Notes under the pieces: generated by a model
Told to the model about the DNA's origin: nothing
The model's input: the letters and a program-made list of their open reading frames with translations, nothing else
The model's database searches: none
From: Prochloron sp965198675
GTDB taxonomy: Bacteria > Cyanobacteriota > Cyanobacteriia > Cyanobacteriales > Prochloraceae
Reading direction: 5' to 3'
Length of the DNA: 64,000 bases
NCBI GenBank assembly: GCA_965198675.1
Contig: OZ240666.1
Span: 186,001 to 250,000, forward strand
Position numbers and translations under genes: made by a program
Shown here: positions 25,414-34,141 of the stretch, one piece after another
Layout: the number at the start of each line of letters is the position of its first letter
Numbering within the stretch: position 1 is the first letter of the stretch

Positions 25414-25598
25414 AATAGTTAGACCTCCCTTGCGGTCGGCGAAGCCGCACTCTTAGTGATCGCGCGACTATTTTATCTAAGAGTAGGAAGAAATCCTTCA
25501 GCAAGAGGCTTATTCTCCTCCTGCCAACTATTGTAAACTTTTTACAAATGATTACAGGATGTACAGCAAAACAAAGTCCATGGCTTTATCTAGTACTT
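25414..25598. other. Intergenic before an intron relic
   Basis: Holds a small palindrome (TGCGGTCGGCGAAGCCGCA near 25433) and no gene. The stretch from about 25500 leads into a group II intron domain V relic and may itself be intron-derived, but I cannot show that. Confidence 0.4.
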
Positions 25599-25632
25599 GA
25601 GCGGTATGATAGGAAACTGTCACGTACCGTTC
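25599..25632 (+). other. Solo group II intron domain V
   Basis: A 34-nt hairpin GAGCGGTATG ... GGAAAC ... CGTACCGTTC with the same length and near-identical core (ATAGGAAACTGTCACGT) as domain V of the intron at 18.3 kb. The text after it can form a domain VI-like helix (GGCTGGC/GAAGCC). No reverse transcriptase or 5' end is nearby, so this is the 3' relic of a lost intron. Confidence 0.75.
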
Positions 25633-25700
25633 TTAGTTAGGCTGGCTGGTTTTGAAGCCGATGGTTAGGGATTTGTCAAGGGTCAAATCAAAAATAATAG

Positions 25701-25729
25701 TTGACAAATACTTGCTATAGTGGTACAAT
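25701..25729 (+). promoter_or_regulatory. Sigma-70-type promoter of the imelysin operon
   Basis: TTGACA (25701-25706), 17-bp spacer, TACAAT (25724-25729). It is nearly identical to the module at 24268 (spacer AATACTTGCTATAGTGG against AATAGTTGCTATAGTGG). It is oriented toward the imelysin gene 126 bp downstream. The interval holds an imperfect AGAGAAATTTTCTC palindrome that could be an operator. Confidence 0.75.
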
Positions 25730-25854
25730 GCCCATAGTCTGCCAATCTGGAGCTAGTTTCTTCCTTTCCCTTATTAGAGAAATTTTCTCATCAAAATGGT
25801 CAAAACTTGATAAACTTACAGACTGTTGAGCTAACTAATGAGAAATTTTAGCAA

Positions 25855-26949
25855 ATGGTTAAATCTAGCTTTAAACCGATAGTCGCCATGGCGTTTGCGG
25901 GAATGGTGCTTCTGGGGGGCGGTTGCAGTAGCGTCTCAACCCCTAAAAGTCAATCCAGGAACCTGGAAGTTGCCATTATTACAGATTTTGCTGATGGAGT
26001 AATTATCCCAACTTATCAGCAATTGGTGGCAAAAGCGGCCAAACTATCCCAAACAACAGATGCTTTTACTACCAACCCAGGTGCGGAAACCTTAAAAGCT
26101 GCTCGGAATGCTTGGATCGCAGCCCGGGAACCTTGGGAGCAGAGCGAAGCTTTCGCCTTTGGACCTGCAGACTCCCTGGGCTATGATGGGGATCTGGATG
26201 ATTGGCCAGTAAACGAAACCGATGTTCAGGCTGTCATTAATAGTAACGATAAATTGACCCCGGAATACATCGCCAACCTGCAAACCACCCAAAAAGGCTT
26301 TCACACCATGGAAATATTGCTCTTTGGGACGAACAATAACAAGAAGGCAGACGATTTCTCCCCTCGGGAATTGGCATATCTCAAAGCTTTAGCCACAGCA
26401 TTTGATGGAACTGCCAATTCACTGCTGGAAAGTTGGCAGAAGGGGGTTCAAGGTAATCCCCCTTACCGGGAAGTGCTGGTAACAGCTGGAAATGAGAACA
26501 ACCAGGCTTATCTTACAGTAACAGCAGCATTGGAGGAAATTGTTCAAGGGGTGTTAGGGTGTCTGGATGAAGTAGCTAATGAAAAGATTGGCGAACCTCT
26601 AGCAACGAAAAAGACTGATGGTTTGGAAAGTCGCTTTAGTCATACTTCCCTCCAGGACTTTAAAAATAATCTCCTCAGTGTTCAAAATGCGTATCTGGGC
26701 ACAGTTCCTGCTGCTGGTACCAGTGGAAAAAGCTTGAGGGACTTGGTAGCTGGGGCAGATCCAGAATTGGACAAACAGATTAAGATGGAAATGGAAGGGG
26801 CGATCGCTGCTGTGGATGCTATTCCTGCTCCTATCGAGACTAATATTACCTCTCCTGATGCTTTAGCCAAGCTGGAAGCAGCTAAAACTGCTGTGGAAGC
26901 GCTCTTCTCAACTATGGAGGAGAAAGTCCTACCTTTAGTGCAAAGTTAA
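25855..26949 (+). CDS. Imelysin family lipoprotein (IrpA/EfeO-like)
   Basis: 364-residue lipoprotein of the imelysin/peptidase M75 family, associated with periplasmic iron handling. Signal and lipobox: MAFAGMVLLGGGCSS, with the lipidated Cys at about residue 24. The conserved G-x-H-x-x-E motif is GFHTME at residues 148-153, preceded by ARNAWIAAREPWEQSEAF. The second imelysin half is RFSHTSLQDFKNNLLSVQNAYLG. It is followed after 14 bp by a di-haem oxidoreductase; the same pairing is known as irpA-irpB in iron-starved cyanobacteria. Iron regulation here is inferred from that pairing. Confidence 0.92.
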   Translation: MVKSSFKPIVAMAFAGMVLLGGGCSSVSTPKSQSRNLEVAIITDFADGVIIPTYQQLVAKAAKLSQTTDAFTTNPGAETLKAARNAWIAAREPWEQSEAFAFGPADSLGYDGDLDDWPVNETDVQAVINSNDKLTPEYIANLQTTQKGFHTMEILLFGTNNNKKADDFSPRELAYLKALATAFDGTANSLLESWQKGVQGNPPYREVLVTAGNENNQAYLTVTAALEEIVQGVLGCLDEVANEKIGEPLATKKTDGLESRFSHTSLQDFKNNLLSVQNAYLGTVPAAGTSGKSLRDLVAGADPELDKQIKMEMEGAIAAVDAIPAPIETNITSPDALAKLEAAKTAVEALFSTMEEKVLPLVQS

Positions 26950-26963
26950 ATCTGAAAGGCATC

Positions 26964-28340
26964 ATGAAATCATTCCTCACATTCTTGGTTTTGTTCCTTC
27001 TGGGGGCGATCGCCGCCATTACCATATCTATATTCCTAGGTCATAAAACCGCAGCAACACCCCTAGCTGGGGGTGAGACAACGGTGTTTACTCGGGCTTC
27101 TAGCGCTTATGAACAGCCTTCAGCGGGTTTGAGTGAAAAGAATTTTCATCGCCACGGAGAGGGGGATATTGCTTTCGAGGCAGTATTCGTCACCCCACCA
27201 GCCACCATAAACCCCGGTCTTGGACCCCTATTCAATAATGCTTCTTGTGTTGGTTGCCATATCCGCAATGGGCGTGGATTACCGGAGAAAGGACAGCTAT
27301 TGGTGAGGGTGAGTCAAAATGAGGTTTCTCCTTCTAAGAAAGAGTTCTCCAAGAGAGACTATCATTCAGAAGCAACCGTTGCGGCAGAAAATGCTACCCC
27401 AGTCCCGGGACTGGGAACCCAAATTCAAGAGCAGGGGGTTTACGGACACCCTCCAGAAGGGAAGGTAGAAATTGCTTGGGGGGAGCAAACTGGGAAATAT
27501 GGGGATGGAACTACTTATAGCCTGCGAATCCCTGAAGCAAAGATTACTCAAAGCGATGGTAAACCCCTACCAGCCTCGGTAATGACCTCTTTGCGCATCC
27601 CCCCACCAGTATTTGGTCTCGGTCTCTTGGAAGCTGTTGAGGATAAGACTATTTTAGCTTTAGCTGACCCAGAAGATAAAAATGGAGATGGGATTTCCGG
27701 ACGTCCTAACCAAGTGTGGGATATAGAGAAAGAATCTCTTGTGCTGGGGCGCTTTGGTTGGAAGGCTAACCAACCGAACCTGATCCAGCAAACTGCTTCT
27801 GCCTATGTTAATGATATGGGGGTAACGAACCCTCTGTTTCGAGAACCAGATGGTTTTATGGATATCCACTGGAAGACTCTGGAAGTAGGGGCATTTTACG
27901 TCCAAACTTTGGCTGTTCCCGCCCGCACTTTACTGGAGGATAGCAAGGTTAAAAGGGGAGAGGAACTATTTGCTCAAGCAAAATGCAGTACTTGTCATGT
28001 CTCAGACTTGTCTACAGGCGATTATTTCATCCCGGAATTAGCAAACCAGAAAATTCATCCCTACACGGATATGCTCCTCCACGACATGGGAGGTGGGTTA
28101 GCCGATGGCAGGCCCGATTTTCAGGCAACTGGAACAGAATGGCGCACTCCCCCTCTCTGGGGTATCGGTTTGACTCAAACAGTTTTACCCTATTCAACCT
28201 ATCTCCACGACGGGCGCGCTCGCACCTTGGCAGAGGCGATTTTGTGGCATGGGGGAGAAGCAGAAATTGCTAAGGAGGCTTTTGTTAATATGTCCTCTGG
28301 CGATCGCTCTGCTCTCCTGCGCTTTTTACAATCCCTATAA
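26964..28340 (+). CDS. Di-haem cytochrome c family oxidoreductase (DUF1111)
   Basis: 458-residue protein with an N-terminal membrane anchor or signal (MKSFLTFLVLFLLGAIAAITISIF) and two c-type haem sites: C95VGCH99 and C341STCH345. The layout fits the DUF1111 / 'thiol oxidoreductase' group related to bacterial cytochrome c peroxidases. It is co-transcribed with the imelysin lipoprotein and probably oxidises or reduces iron in the periplasm; that role is inferred from partner genes. The final codons (MSSGDRSALLRFLQSL) occur again at 38407-38461. Confidence 0.9.
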   Translation: MKSFLTFLVLFLLGAIAAITISIFLGHKTAATPLAGGETTVFTRASSAYEQPSAGLSEKNFHRHGEGDIAFEAVFVTPPATINPGLGPLFNNASCVGCHIRNGRGLPEKGQLLVRVSQNEVSPSKKEFSKRDYHSEATVAAENATPVPGLGTQIQEQGVYGHPPEGKVEIAWGEQTGKYGDGTTYSLRIPEAKITQSDGKPLPASVMTSLRIPPPVFGLGLLEAVEDKTILALADPEDKNGDGISGRPNQVWDIEKESLVLGRFGWKANQPNLIQQTASAYVNDMGVTNPLFREPDGFMDIHWKTLEVGAFYVQTLAVPARTLLEDSKVKRGEELFAQAKCSTCHVSDLSTGDYFIPELANQKIHPYTDMLLHDMGGGLADGRPDFQATGTEWRTPPLWGIGLTQTVLPYSTYLHDGRARTLAEAILWHGGEAEIAKEAFVNMSSGDRSALLRFLQSL

Positions 28341-28624
28341 CAAGTACCATGATAGTTACCAGCTTCATCAAGGTTGGGGTGTGGGGTGTGAGGTGTGGAG
28401 TGTAGGGGCGCAAGGCTTGCGCCCACCCCCAAATTAAAAATAAGAAACTGTTTATCATTTGGTTGGAGTATTTCCTAGTTCGTAGGGTGGGCATTGCCCA
28501 CCTTCCCAGTAACATTGCCATGCCTTATTATTTTTTTCACTTACATAAACCTGAGATGTGGGTGTTTTGCCTAAAAGATTATAGTAAGAAGTGTTATAAA
28601 AATAGCAAAAACAGGGAAATCAAG
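28341..28624. other. Intergenic with a REP copy
   Basis: Repeat-rich: GTGTGGGGTGTGAGGTGTGG, a GGGGCGCAAGGCTTGCGCCC palindrome near 28405, and a full GTAGGGTGGGCATTGCCCAC REP at 28482-28502. No gene is supported. Confidence 0.6.
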
Positions 28625-28885
28625 TCAAATGGCGAGGATATATGATAGGAACATATAGCACAAGTTGTGATTGCGAATAATCTGATTCTTGTACAAGATT
28701 TTATCCGCTTTTACAAAAGCCAATACAATCACTGGGGTAACATATATTCCTTGGGACGAATACGTGAAAGCTATATCAAAATTGCGATGCAAAACATAGT
28801 AGGCTCTGAAATACCAACAGAAAAGCAATGCTATTAATACGAGGAACATTCGGAGCCAGAGCCAGTCAATAATTTTCAATTTCAT
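28625..28885 (-). CDS. Small hypothetical membrane protein
   Basis: 86 residues with two likely helices, WLRMFLVLIALLFCWYF near the start and IYVTPVIVLAFV in the middle. It starts 25 bp after the end of the truncated secreted-protein gene on the same strand. No family recognised; being short it could also be spurious, though the hydrophobic pattern is coherent. Confidence 0.45.
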   Translation of the reverse strand: MKLKIIDWLWLRMFLVLIALLFCWYFRAYYVLHRNFDIAFTYSSQGIYVTPVIVLAFVKADKILYKNQIIRNHNLCYMFLSYILAI

Positions 28886-28909
28886 AATCTCTTGTAGTGG
28901 TTCCCTGTT

Positions 28910-29620
28910 TTAATCTTCACCTATTACTATCGGCTCTTCTGCACTCAGAGTAGCTTGGCATTGGCTTGTGGATCCGGCGTGCCTAATAAAATAATCCGTG
29001 GAGGCTTCAGTTACCTCATTTTTCACGACGAAGGCAATAGAGCCGTCGGGAGTCTGCCAAATGGGTCCATTGATGAAAGACGACGAAGACGCAGTTACTA
29101 CAGTTTGGAAGCTACCTTCTACTTCCGCAACCACCTTGTTCCGTGACACCCCCCATATGCGCGAATCATTCGGCAGCGCAAAAAGTCTGAACAAGCCATT
29201 TGCTCTTTCGGAGGGAAAGGAGTAGGGCACTAGTATGGGCCCCGCCTTGAGTTCCATAAGAAACACGTCATCTTTTTCTGAACGACGGATACTGGTTAGA
29301 AAAGTTCGCTCACCTTGTGGGCTTTGGTGATACCATGCGGGAAGGTTATCTCCCGATGTATCAGGAGGATAACTCCCTAAAAGAGTGGTAACAGTGACAC
29401 CGTCGTAGAAGAACGCCTCGTCAGAAGCAGCCCGAAATAAAACGCCGTTTAACTTGGGTAAGTCAGCCTGGAAACGAGCCCCCGTAAGTTCCGTAGGCAA
29501 TGGTTTTGACTCACCTGCGATTATCTCAAATCCCACAGGATTGGAGCGTCCAAAAAGAGTGACGCGATGACCGCTGATAAAGGCGCGATTGAGAGTGGGA
29601 CTCCATGTTCCCAGGGCTGC
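28910..29620 (-). pseudogene. Secreted-protein paralogue A, N-terminally truncated
   Basis: Reads GFEIIAGESKPLPTEL, FFYDGVTVTTLLGSYPP and SFQTVVTASSS through to GEDSTOP in close agreement with paralogue C at 34142-35310 over about 230 residues, including upstream in-frame text (SGHRVTLFGRSNP). The frame is lost near 29610; the signal peptide and first about 170 residues are gone. A possible start (ATG 29536) exists inside, but the product would not be exported. I do not recognise the family; the repeated 'YDGVTVTTLLG' strands suggest a beta-propeller-like fold. Confidence 0.75.
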
Positions 29621-29753
29621 GAAAAATAACGAAGAGGAGACAAAAAAAATGAGTATTTTTCACAAAATTGCATGTTATTTTAAAGTGTGGTATAATCTTT
29701 AACCGAAGCTGAATGGATTATTTAAGCTAAAGTCTATAATAGGGGGGTGTCTT

Positions 29754-30848
29754 ATGCCAAGAGCCCAAGCTTCATCGCAACAATGCTTCCTACCTGAACG
29801 AGGTGACAGCCGAAAATTTGGTTCTGCATTGGCTCTTAACGACGATTATCTGGCTGTGGGCGATTCGGAAGCTAATCGTGTTGTGCTTTACAGTCGTCAG
29901 GCTAATGGTTCCTGGTCCAAAACGGGGGAAATCCTTCCTCCATCAGACTCTGCTGCTGCCAAAGTTGGCGAGGGTTTTGGTTATGACCTGGCTCTGGATG
30001 GAAGTTTGCTTGTTATCGGTGCATACACAGCCAAAAATAAACCAGCTAGCCAAGAAGGGTTTCAGTGGACCAGTCAGCTTGGAGTATCTTATTCTGGAGG
30101 AGTGTATCGAGTGTTGCTGAACAGTCCGGGAAAAGTAAAACGTATTGACAAACTTGCTGAGGGACAATTTGCAGGGATCTCGGTTGCGACAGGCAACGGG
30201 AAAATTGCTTTTACCATCAGACAAGGGTCGGAGCATGGCAGGATTTATAATAGGATTGGGCTATGGAGCGACGATGTAGAAGAAATTAGGGCAATACAGA
30301 GTGTTGAGGGTAATGTTGGCGTTAGGCTTGGTGTTGATATTCACAAGGATTTTCTTCTAGTTGGTGCTAGGTTCAAGAATGCACTAGCAAGCGGAAGTAG
30401 AAGGTTGTTAGCAGGAGCTTTGTTGTTTAATCTGAAAGCGCCAGATAGTGCGCCCCGAAGATTTGCAATTCCAGATGCTCAAATCGGTAGTGTTGTAGCT
30501 ATTTCCGACGAATTCGTTATGGTTAGTAGCCGTGGAACAGCAGGTCTAGCCTCTGCTTTGCCAGAAAAAACTCTAATCGTGAACATTAAAGATGGTTTGA
30601 CAACGGTTCTTAATGGCGCTGGCCATCTTTCCCTAGATGGCAATCTCTTGGTACGGGTCTATCGTGGCTCGAATGATGGAGAATTGCCAGCTAAATTGGA
30701 GCTGTTTGACCTCAGCGATGCTGCTGAACCGAGTTTGATTGCTCGGCGCTGGGGGCGCTACCGTGCCGAGATTCACAATGGTATGTTGACAACTGTTCAA
30801 GAGACCCGTTTTGGCTCCAGGCTCTGTATCGAACCGGCTCTTCCATAA
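29754..30848 (+). CDS. FG-GAP-like repeat protein, copy 1 (signal peptide lost)
   Basis: 364 residues beginning MPRAQASSQQCFLPE, with repeated blades such as KFGSALALNDDYLAVGD..NRVVLY, GFGYDLALDGSLLVIGAY and GVRLGVDIHKDFLLVGAR. These are FG-GAP / integrin-propeller-like repeats of surface or secreted proteins. Copy 2 at 31024 has an extra MRLLLGFLILLLGCL before MPRAQASS, so copy 1 has lost its signal peptide by a 5' deletion, though its promoter-like region (TGTGGTATAAT near 29690) is retained. It is probably not exported as it stands. Confidence 0.7.
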   Translation: MPRAQASSQQCFLPERGDSRKFGSALALNDDYLAVGDSEANRVVLYSRQANGSWSKTGEILPPSDSAAAKVGEGFGYDLALDGSLLVIGAYTAKNKPASQEGFQWTSQLGVSYSGGVYRVLLNSPGKVKRIDKLAEGQFAGISVATGNGKIAFTIRQGSEHGRIYNRIGLWSDDVEEIRAIQSVEGNVGVRLGVDIHKDFLLVGARFKNALASGSRRLLAGALLFNLKAPDSAPRRFAIPDAQIGSVVAISDEFVMVSSRGTAGLASALPEKTLIVNIKDGLTTVLNGAGHLSLDGNLLVRVYRGSNDGELPAKLELFDLSDAAEPSLIARRWGRYRAEIHNGMLTTVQETRFGSRLCIEPALP

Positions 30849-31023
30849 ATTTTTTATATTTTCGGCCAAATTTCTTACTCACTCAAAGGAGACTAGGAAA
30901 ATGACTGTAATGGGACTGAAACAAAATCCAAGCTCAAACGAAGCGTAACTCTCATTTGATGCTATTTTAAAGTGTGGTACAATTTTTAGATACAGCTCAA
31001 TTAATCATTTAAGCTAAAGTACT

Positions 31024-31596
31024 ATGAGACTACTTTTAGGCTTTTTAATTTTACTCCTAGGGTGTCTTATGCCAAGAGCCCAAGCTTCATCGCAACAATG
31101 CTTCCTACCTGAACGAGATGACAGCCGAAAATTTGGTTTTGCATTGGCTCTTAATGATGATTATCTGGCTGTGGGGGATCCTAAAGCTAATCGTGTTGTG
31201 CTTTACAGTCGTCAGGCTAATGGTTCTTGGTCGAGAACAGGAGAAATCCTGCCTCCATCGGACTCTGCGGCTGCTCAAGTCGGCTCTGGTTTTGGTTATG
31301 ACTTGGCTCTGGATGGCAGTTTGCTTGTTATCGGTGCATACGTAGAAAAATATAAGTCGCTTAACCCGGAAAGGTTTCAGTGGACCAGTCAGCTTGGAGT
31401 ATCTTATTCTGGAGGAGTGTATCGAGTGTTGCTGAACAGTCCGGGAGAAGTAAAACGTATTGACAAACTTGCTGAGGGAGAAATTGCAGGGATCTCGGTT
31501 GCGACAGGCAACAGGAAAATTGCTTTTACCATCAGACATAAGTCCAACGCACGTATTGACGGCTGGCCACAATGCTTGGAGTCGAGACCTAGCTAA
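31024..31596 (+). pseudogene. FG-GAP-like repeat protein, copy 2 (3' truncated)
   Basis: Starts with an intact signal peptide MRLLLGFLILLLGCLMPRAQA and then follows copy 1 almost residue for residue for about 165 codons (for example TSQLGVSYSGGVYRVLLNSPG). Identity ends near 31540 and the frame stops at 31596, 12 bp before a 343-bp MITE-like element. The remaining blades are missing. The upstream 60 bp also match copy 1. Confidence 0.8.
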
Positions 31597-31607
31597 GAAA
31601 GCCAATA

Positions 31608-31950
31608 GACATCTCCTAAAAACCCCAATACTACTCTGGAACTATATTTTAGCTCAAATCCAGTTAAGACAAAAAAACTTGTTCTTGACGATTTTTTAGG
31701 CATTAGAGCAGCCTCTTGTTAGCAACTTGCCAAAAAATTGACAATTTCAAGAATACATTGAGGGTTTCTCAAATGATTAATTTCAATAACCTAATAACCA
31801 ATTCAGAAATTAACAAACAAAATCGGCGATCGCCTACGCCACTCTTAAGTTAAGGTCTGCGATTAAAACATTTAAAACCCTCACAAAATATTGATATATG
31901 GACAATTACACTACCCTTAAAAGTTCTTTGTTTGATTTTTAGGAGATGTC
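31608..31950. mobile_element. MITE-like element with TA target sites
   Basis: Perfect 15-bp terminal inverted repeats GACATCTCCTAAAAA (31608-31622) and TTTTTAGGAGATGTC (31936-31950), each flanked outward by TA, as for IS630/Tc1-type elements. The 343-bp interior has no transposase-length frame. It lies at the broken end of FG-GAP copy 2 and ends 55 bp before the next gene. Confidence 0.6.
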
Positions 31951-32005
31951 TAATAGACAACAAATCTGTGGTAGAATTGCTTAAACACAGAGGGAGGACC
32001 ATTAA

Positions 32006-32884
32006 GTGATCAAAAAGATTGCTGTCTCTTTGCTTTCATTATCTTTTTTGATTGGCTCAAGCCCGTTGAGCTGCTTCGGGCTAGACAATGTGGCAGACTC
32101 CAATAATTACGAGATTATCGATGCCGTCACACAAATAAAACTTCAGAAAGTATATGCACGTACAGATATCATACAAATGTATTTGGTCGCAACGGCAGCG
32201 ATGAAGGACAAAATCTTGGAAAAGGAGACTGACATTTCATCGATTAATATTGCGTTGTATTACGCTATGTTCTTGGAATTCTCATTGCCCTTAGCTAATT
32301 CGCCAAAAGAAAAATGGTATCCACAGCGAGGTGAGCGCACGATTTCATCTCCTTGGTTGGAGTTAACTGAAACCGTTTCGGTGGACGGCGCTCGGGAAAT
32401 AGAGATTCGGATTGATGCTACGGGCCCCAAGTTCGTCATGGATTTATTTTCCGATCCATACCCTAGGTTGATTATGGATTCATTTTTCAATCCCAATGAT
32501 AGAGCCATAACGACAAATTTTCTTCAAGTTGACCCGATGAGTGAGACTTGTTTTGTAGAAGCGACAGGAAGTTATAAAGACGTTTCAATTGGTGGGAGCA
32601 CTGTAATATTCCCTAGTGGGTTCTCTTGCGTGTCAGAGCCGTTAAGACGCCCACTGTTGTCTCTTTTTTTATCATCAAAGCAAGAATTTTTCTTACCATT
32701 CAGACCCTATGTCTTTGACAAGCTCTATGAATGCCAAGATATAGCGCAGGATTACTATAGCGAGCTTTACACGGGTCTAGCGATCCGAGCGCTGGAAATT
32801 TTGAACAGCGAATCGGAACCAGAAGCTATGTGGTGGGCTGGAGTGTTAAGCCAAACGGATCGGCATAGGAGGAAATGTCAATAG
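32006..32884 (+). CDS. Secreted hypothetical protein, tandem copy 1
   Basis: 292-residue protein from a GTG start with a good ribosome site (GGGAGG). Signal peptide: MIKKIAVSLLSLSFLIGSSPLSCFG. The mature part has two Cys pairs and blocks YPQRGERTISSPWLELTET, AREIEIRIDAT and FVMDLFSDPYPRLIMDSFFN. No family recognised. A tandem copy follows after 50 bp with a near-identical leader (AATTGCTTAAACACAGAGGG), so the gene was duplicated with its promoter. Confidence 0.75.
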   Translation: MIKKIAVSLLSLSFLIGSSPLSCFGLDNVADSNNYEIIDAVTQIKLQKVYARTDIIQMYLVATAAMKDKILEKETDISSINIALYYAMFLEFSLPLANSPKEKWYPQRGERTISSPWLELTETVSVDGAREIEIRIDATGPKFVMDLFSDPYPRLIMDSFFNPNDRAITTNFLQVDPMSETCFVEATGSYKDVSIGGSTVIFPSGFSCVSEPLRRPLLSLFLSSKQEFFLPFRPYVFDKLYECQDIAQDYYSELYTGLAIRALEILNSESEPEAMWWAGVLSQTDRHRRKCQ

Positions 32885-32933
32885 GCAACCAAGCTGTGGT
32901 AAAATTGCTTAAACACAGAGGGAGGATCGTAGG

Positions 32934-33801
32934 GTGATAAAAAAGATTGCTGTCTCTTTGCTTTCATTATCTTTTTTGATTGGCTCAAGCCCGTCGAGCT
33001 GCTTCGGGCTAGAAAAGGTGGCAGATTCTAGTCATTACAAGATTATCGATGCAGTCACAGGATCCGAACTTAAGTTCAAGGAATATGCGAAATACAGCAC
33101 TTCATATTTATATCTTGCCGCAACGGCAGCGATGAAGAAAAAAATCTTGGAAAAGGAGGCTGACATTTCCAAGATTAATATTACGTTGTATTACGCTCGG
33201 TTATATGCTGTCACTGATTTACCAGAAGAAAAATGGTATCCACAGCGAGGTGAGCGCACGATTTCATCTCCTTGGTTGGAGTTAACTGAAACCGTTTCGG
33301 TCTCCGGCGCTCGGGAAATAGAGATTCATATTGATGCCACGGAATCCAGGTTTGTCATGGATTTATTTTCCGATCCATACCCCAGATTAATGATGGATTC
33401 ATTTTTCAATCCCAATGAGAGGACCATAATGACAAATTTTCTTCAAGTTGACCCGATGAGTCAGATTTGTCTTGAAGAAGCGATAGAGAGTTATGCTGGA
33501 TGTAACTGGTGGGTCTGTAAGATTCCCTGGTTCGTTCTCTTGTGTGTCAGAGCCGTTAAGACGCCCACTGTTGTCTCTTTTTTTATCGTCAAACCAAGGG
33601 TTTTTTGCGCCATTCATAGGGCCTGTCTTTGAGAGGCTATACAAGACATGTCCCGACATAGCGCAGGGTTACTATACTGAACTTTACACACGTCTAGCGA
33701 TCCGAGCGCTGGAAATTTTGAAAAGTGAATCGGAACCAGAAGCTATGTGGTGGGGGGAAGCGTTCTGGTTCACACATCTCTTGGAGAGGAGATGTCAATA
33801 G
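32934..33801 (+). pseudogene. Secreted hypothetical protein, tandem copy 2 (frameshifted)
   Basis: Duplicate of the preceding gene with the same GTG start and signal peptide. It is in frame to about residue 190 (LQVDPMSQICLEEAIESYA). The matching C-terminal part (FSCVSEPLRRPLLSLFLSS, AIRALEILKSESEPEAMWW) continues in a second frame from about 33493 to 33801. A short deletion or insertion near 33495-33510 explains the shift. After its stop the same leader text (AATAGGTAAGCAATCTGTGG) begins a third time, suggesting a lost third copy. Confidence 0.8.
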
Positions 33802-33868
33802 GTAAGCAATCTGTGGAAAAAGTTTCCCGTAGAAGAAAAGACCATTGAACGAATGCGCGGCCCCCACC

Positions 33869-33999
33869 CGTAGGATGCGTTAGCTGTCGTAGGATGCGTT
33901 ACTAGCCGTAAGTAGTAGCAACAATACAAACTTTGTTGGCGTAACGCATCGTACGTAGCAGCATCCTAAATTAAATGGTTTAGCGTAACACATCCTACG
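33869..33999. repeat. TAGGATGCGTTA element
   Basis: Tandem GTAGGATGCGTTA-type left ends, a core containing AGTAGTAGCAACAATACAAA and a right end TAACGCATCGTAC, then a second TAACACATCCTAC. The arrangement is nearly identical to that at 50941-51109 and shares the core with 44788 and 49029. It lies directly against the signal-peptide remnant B. Confidence 0.85.
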
Positions 34000-34015
34000 C
34001 ACAGCTAATTGGTTA

Positions 34016-34098
34016 GCTAGGGTGCTGGGTACGAAAATGACTGTTGCTGCAACTATTAGAGCCAAGGAGCGACAAAATTTGACTTTAGATAAATTCAT
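34016..34098 (-). pseudogene. Secreted-protein paralogue B, signal peptide only
   Basis: MNLSKVKFCRSLALIVAA followed by TVIFVPSTLANQL matches the signal peptide of paralogue C (MNLSIKFRPLALIMAA, TVLFVPSALANPL). After the cleavage region the sequence passes into the TAGGATGCGTTA element, so only the first about 30 codons of this copy survive. Confidence 0.75.
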
Positions 34099-34141
34099 TT
34101 GGCCTTCATTTGTAATAAACCTCTCCTAGTGGTTCCCCCTT

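Noticed and set aside
28249..28521. Open frames across the end of the di-haem oxidase gene
   Set aside because: Out-of-frame shadows and GTGTGGGG repeat translation.
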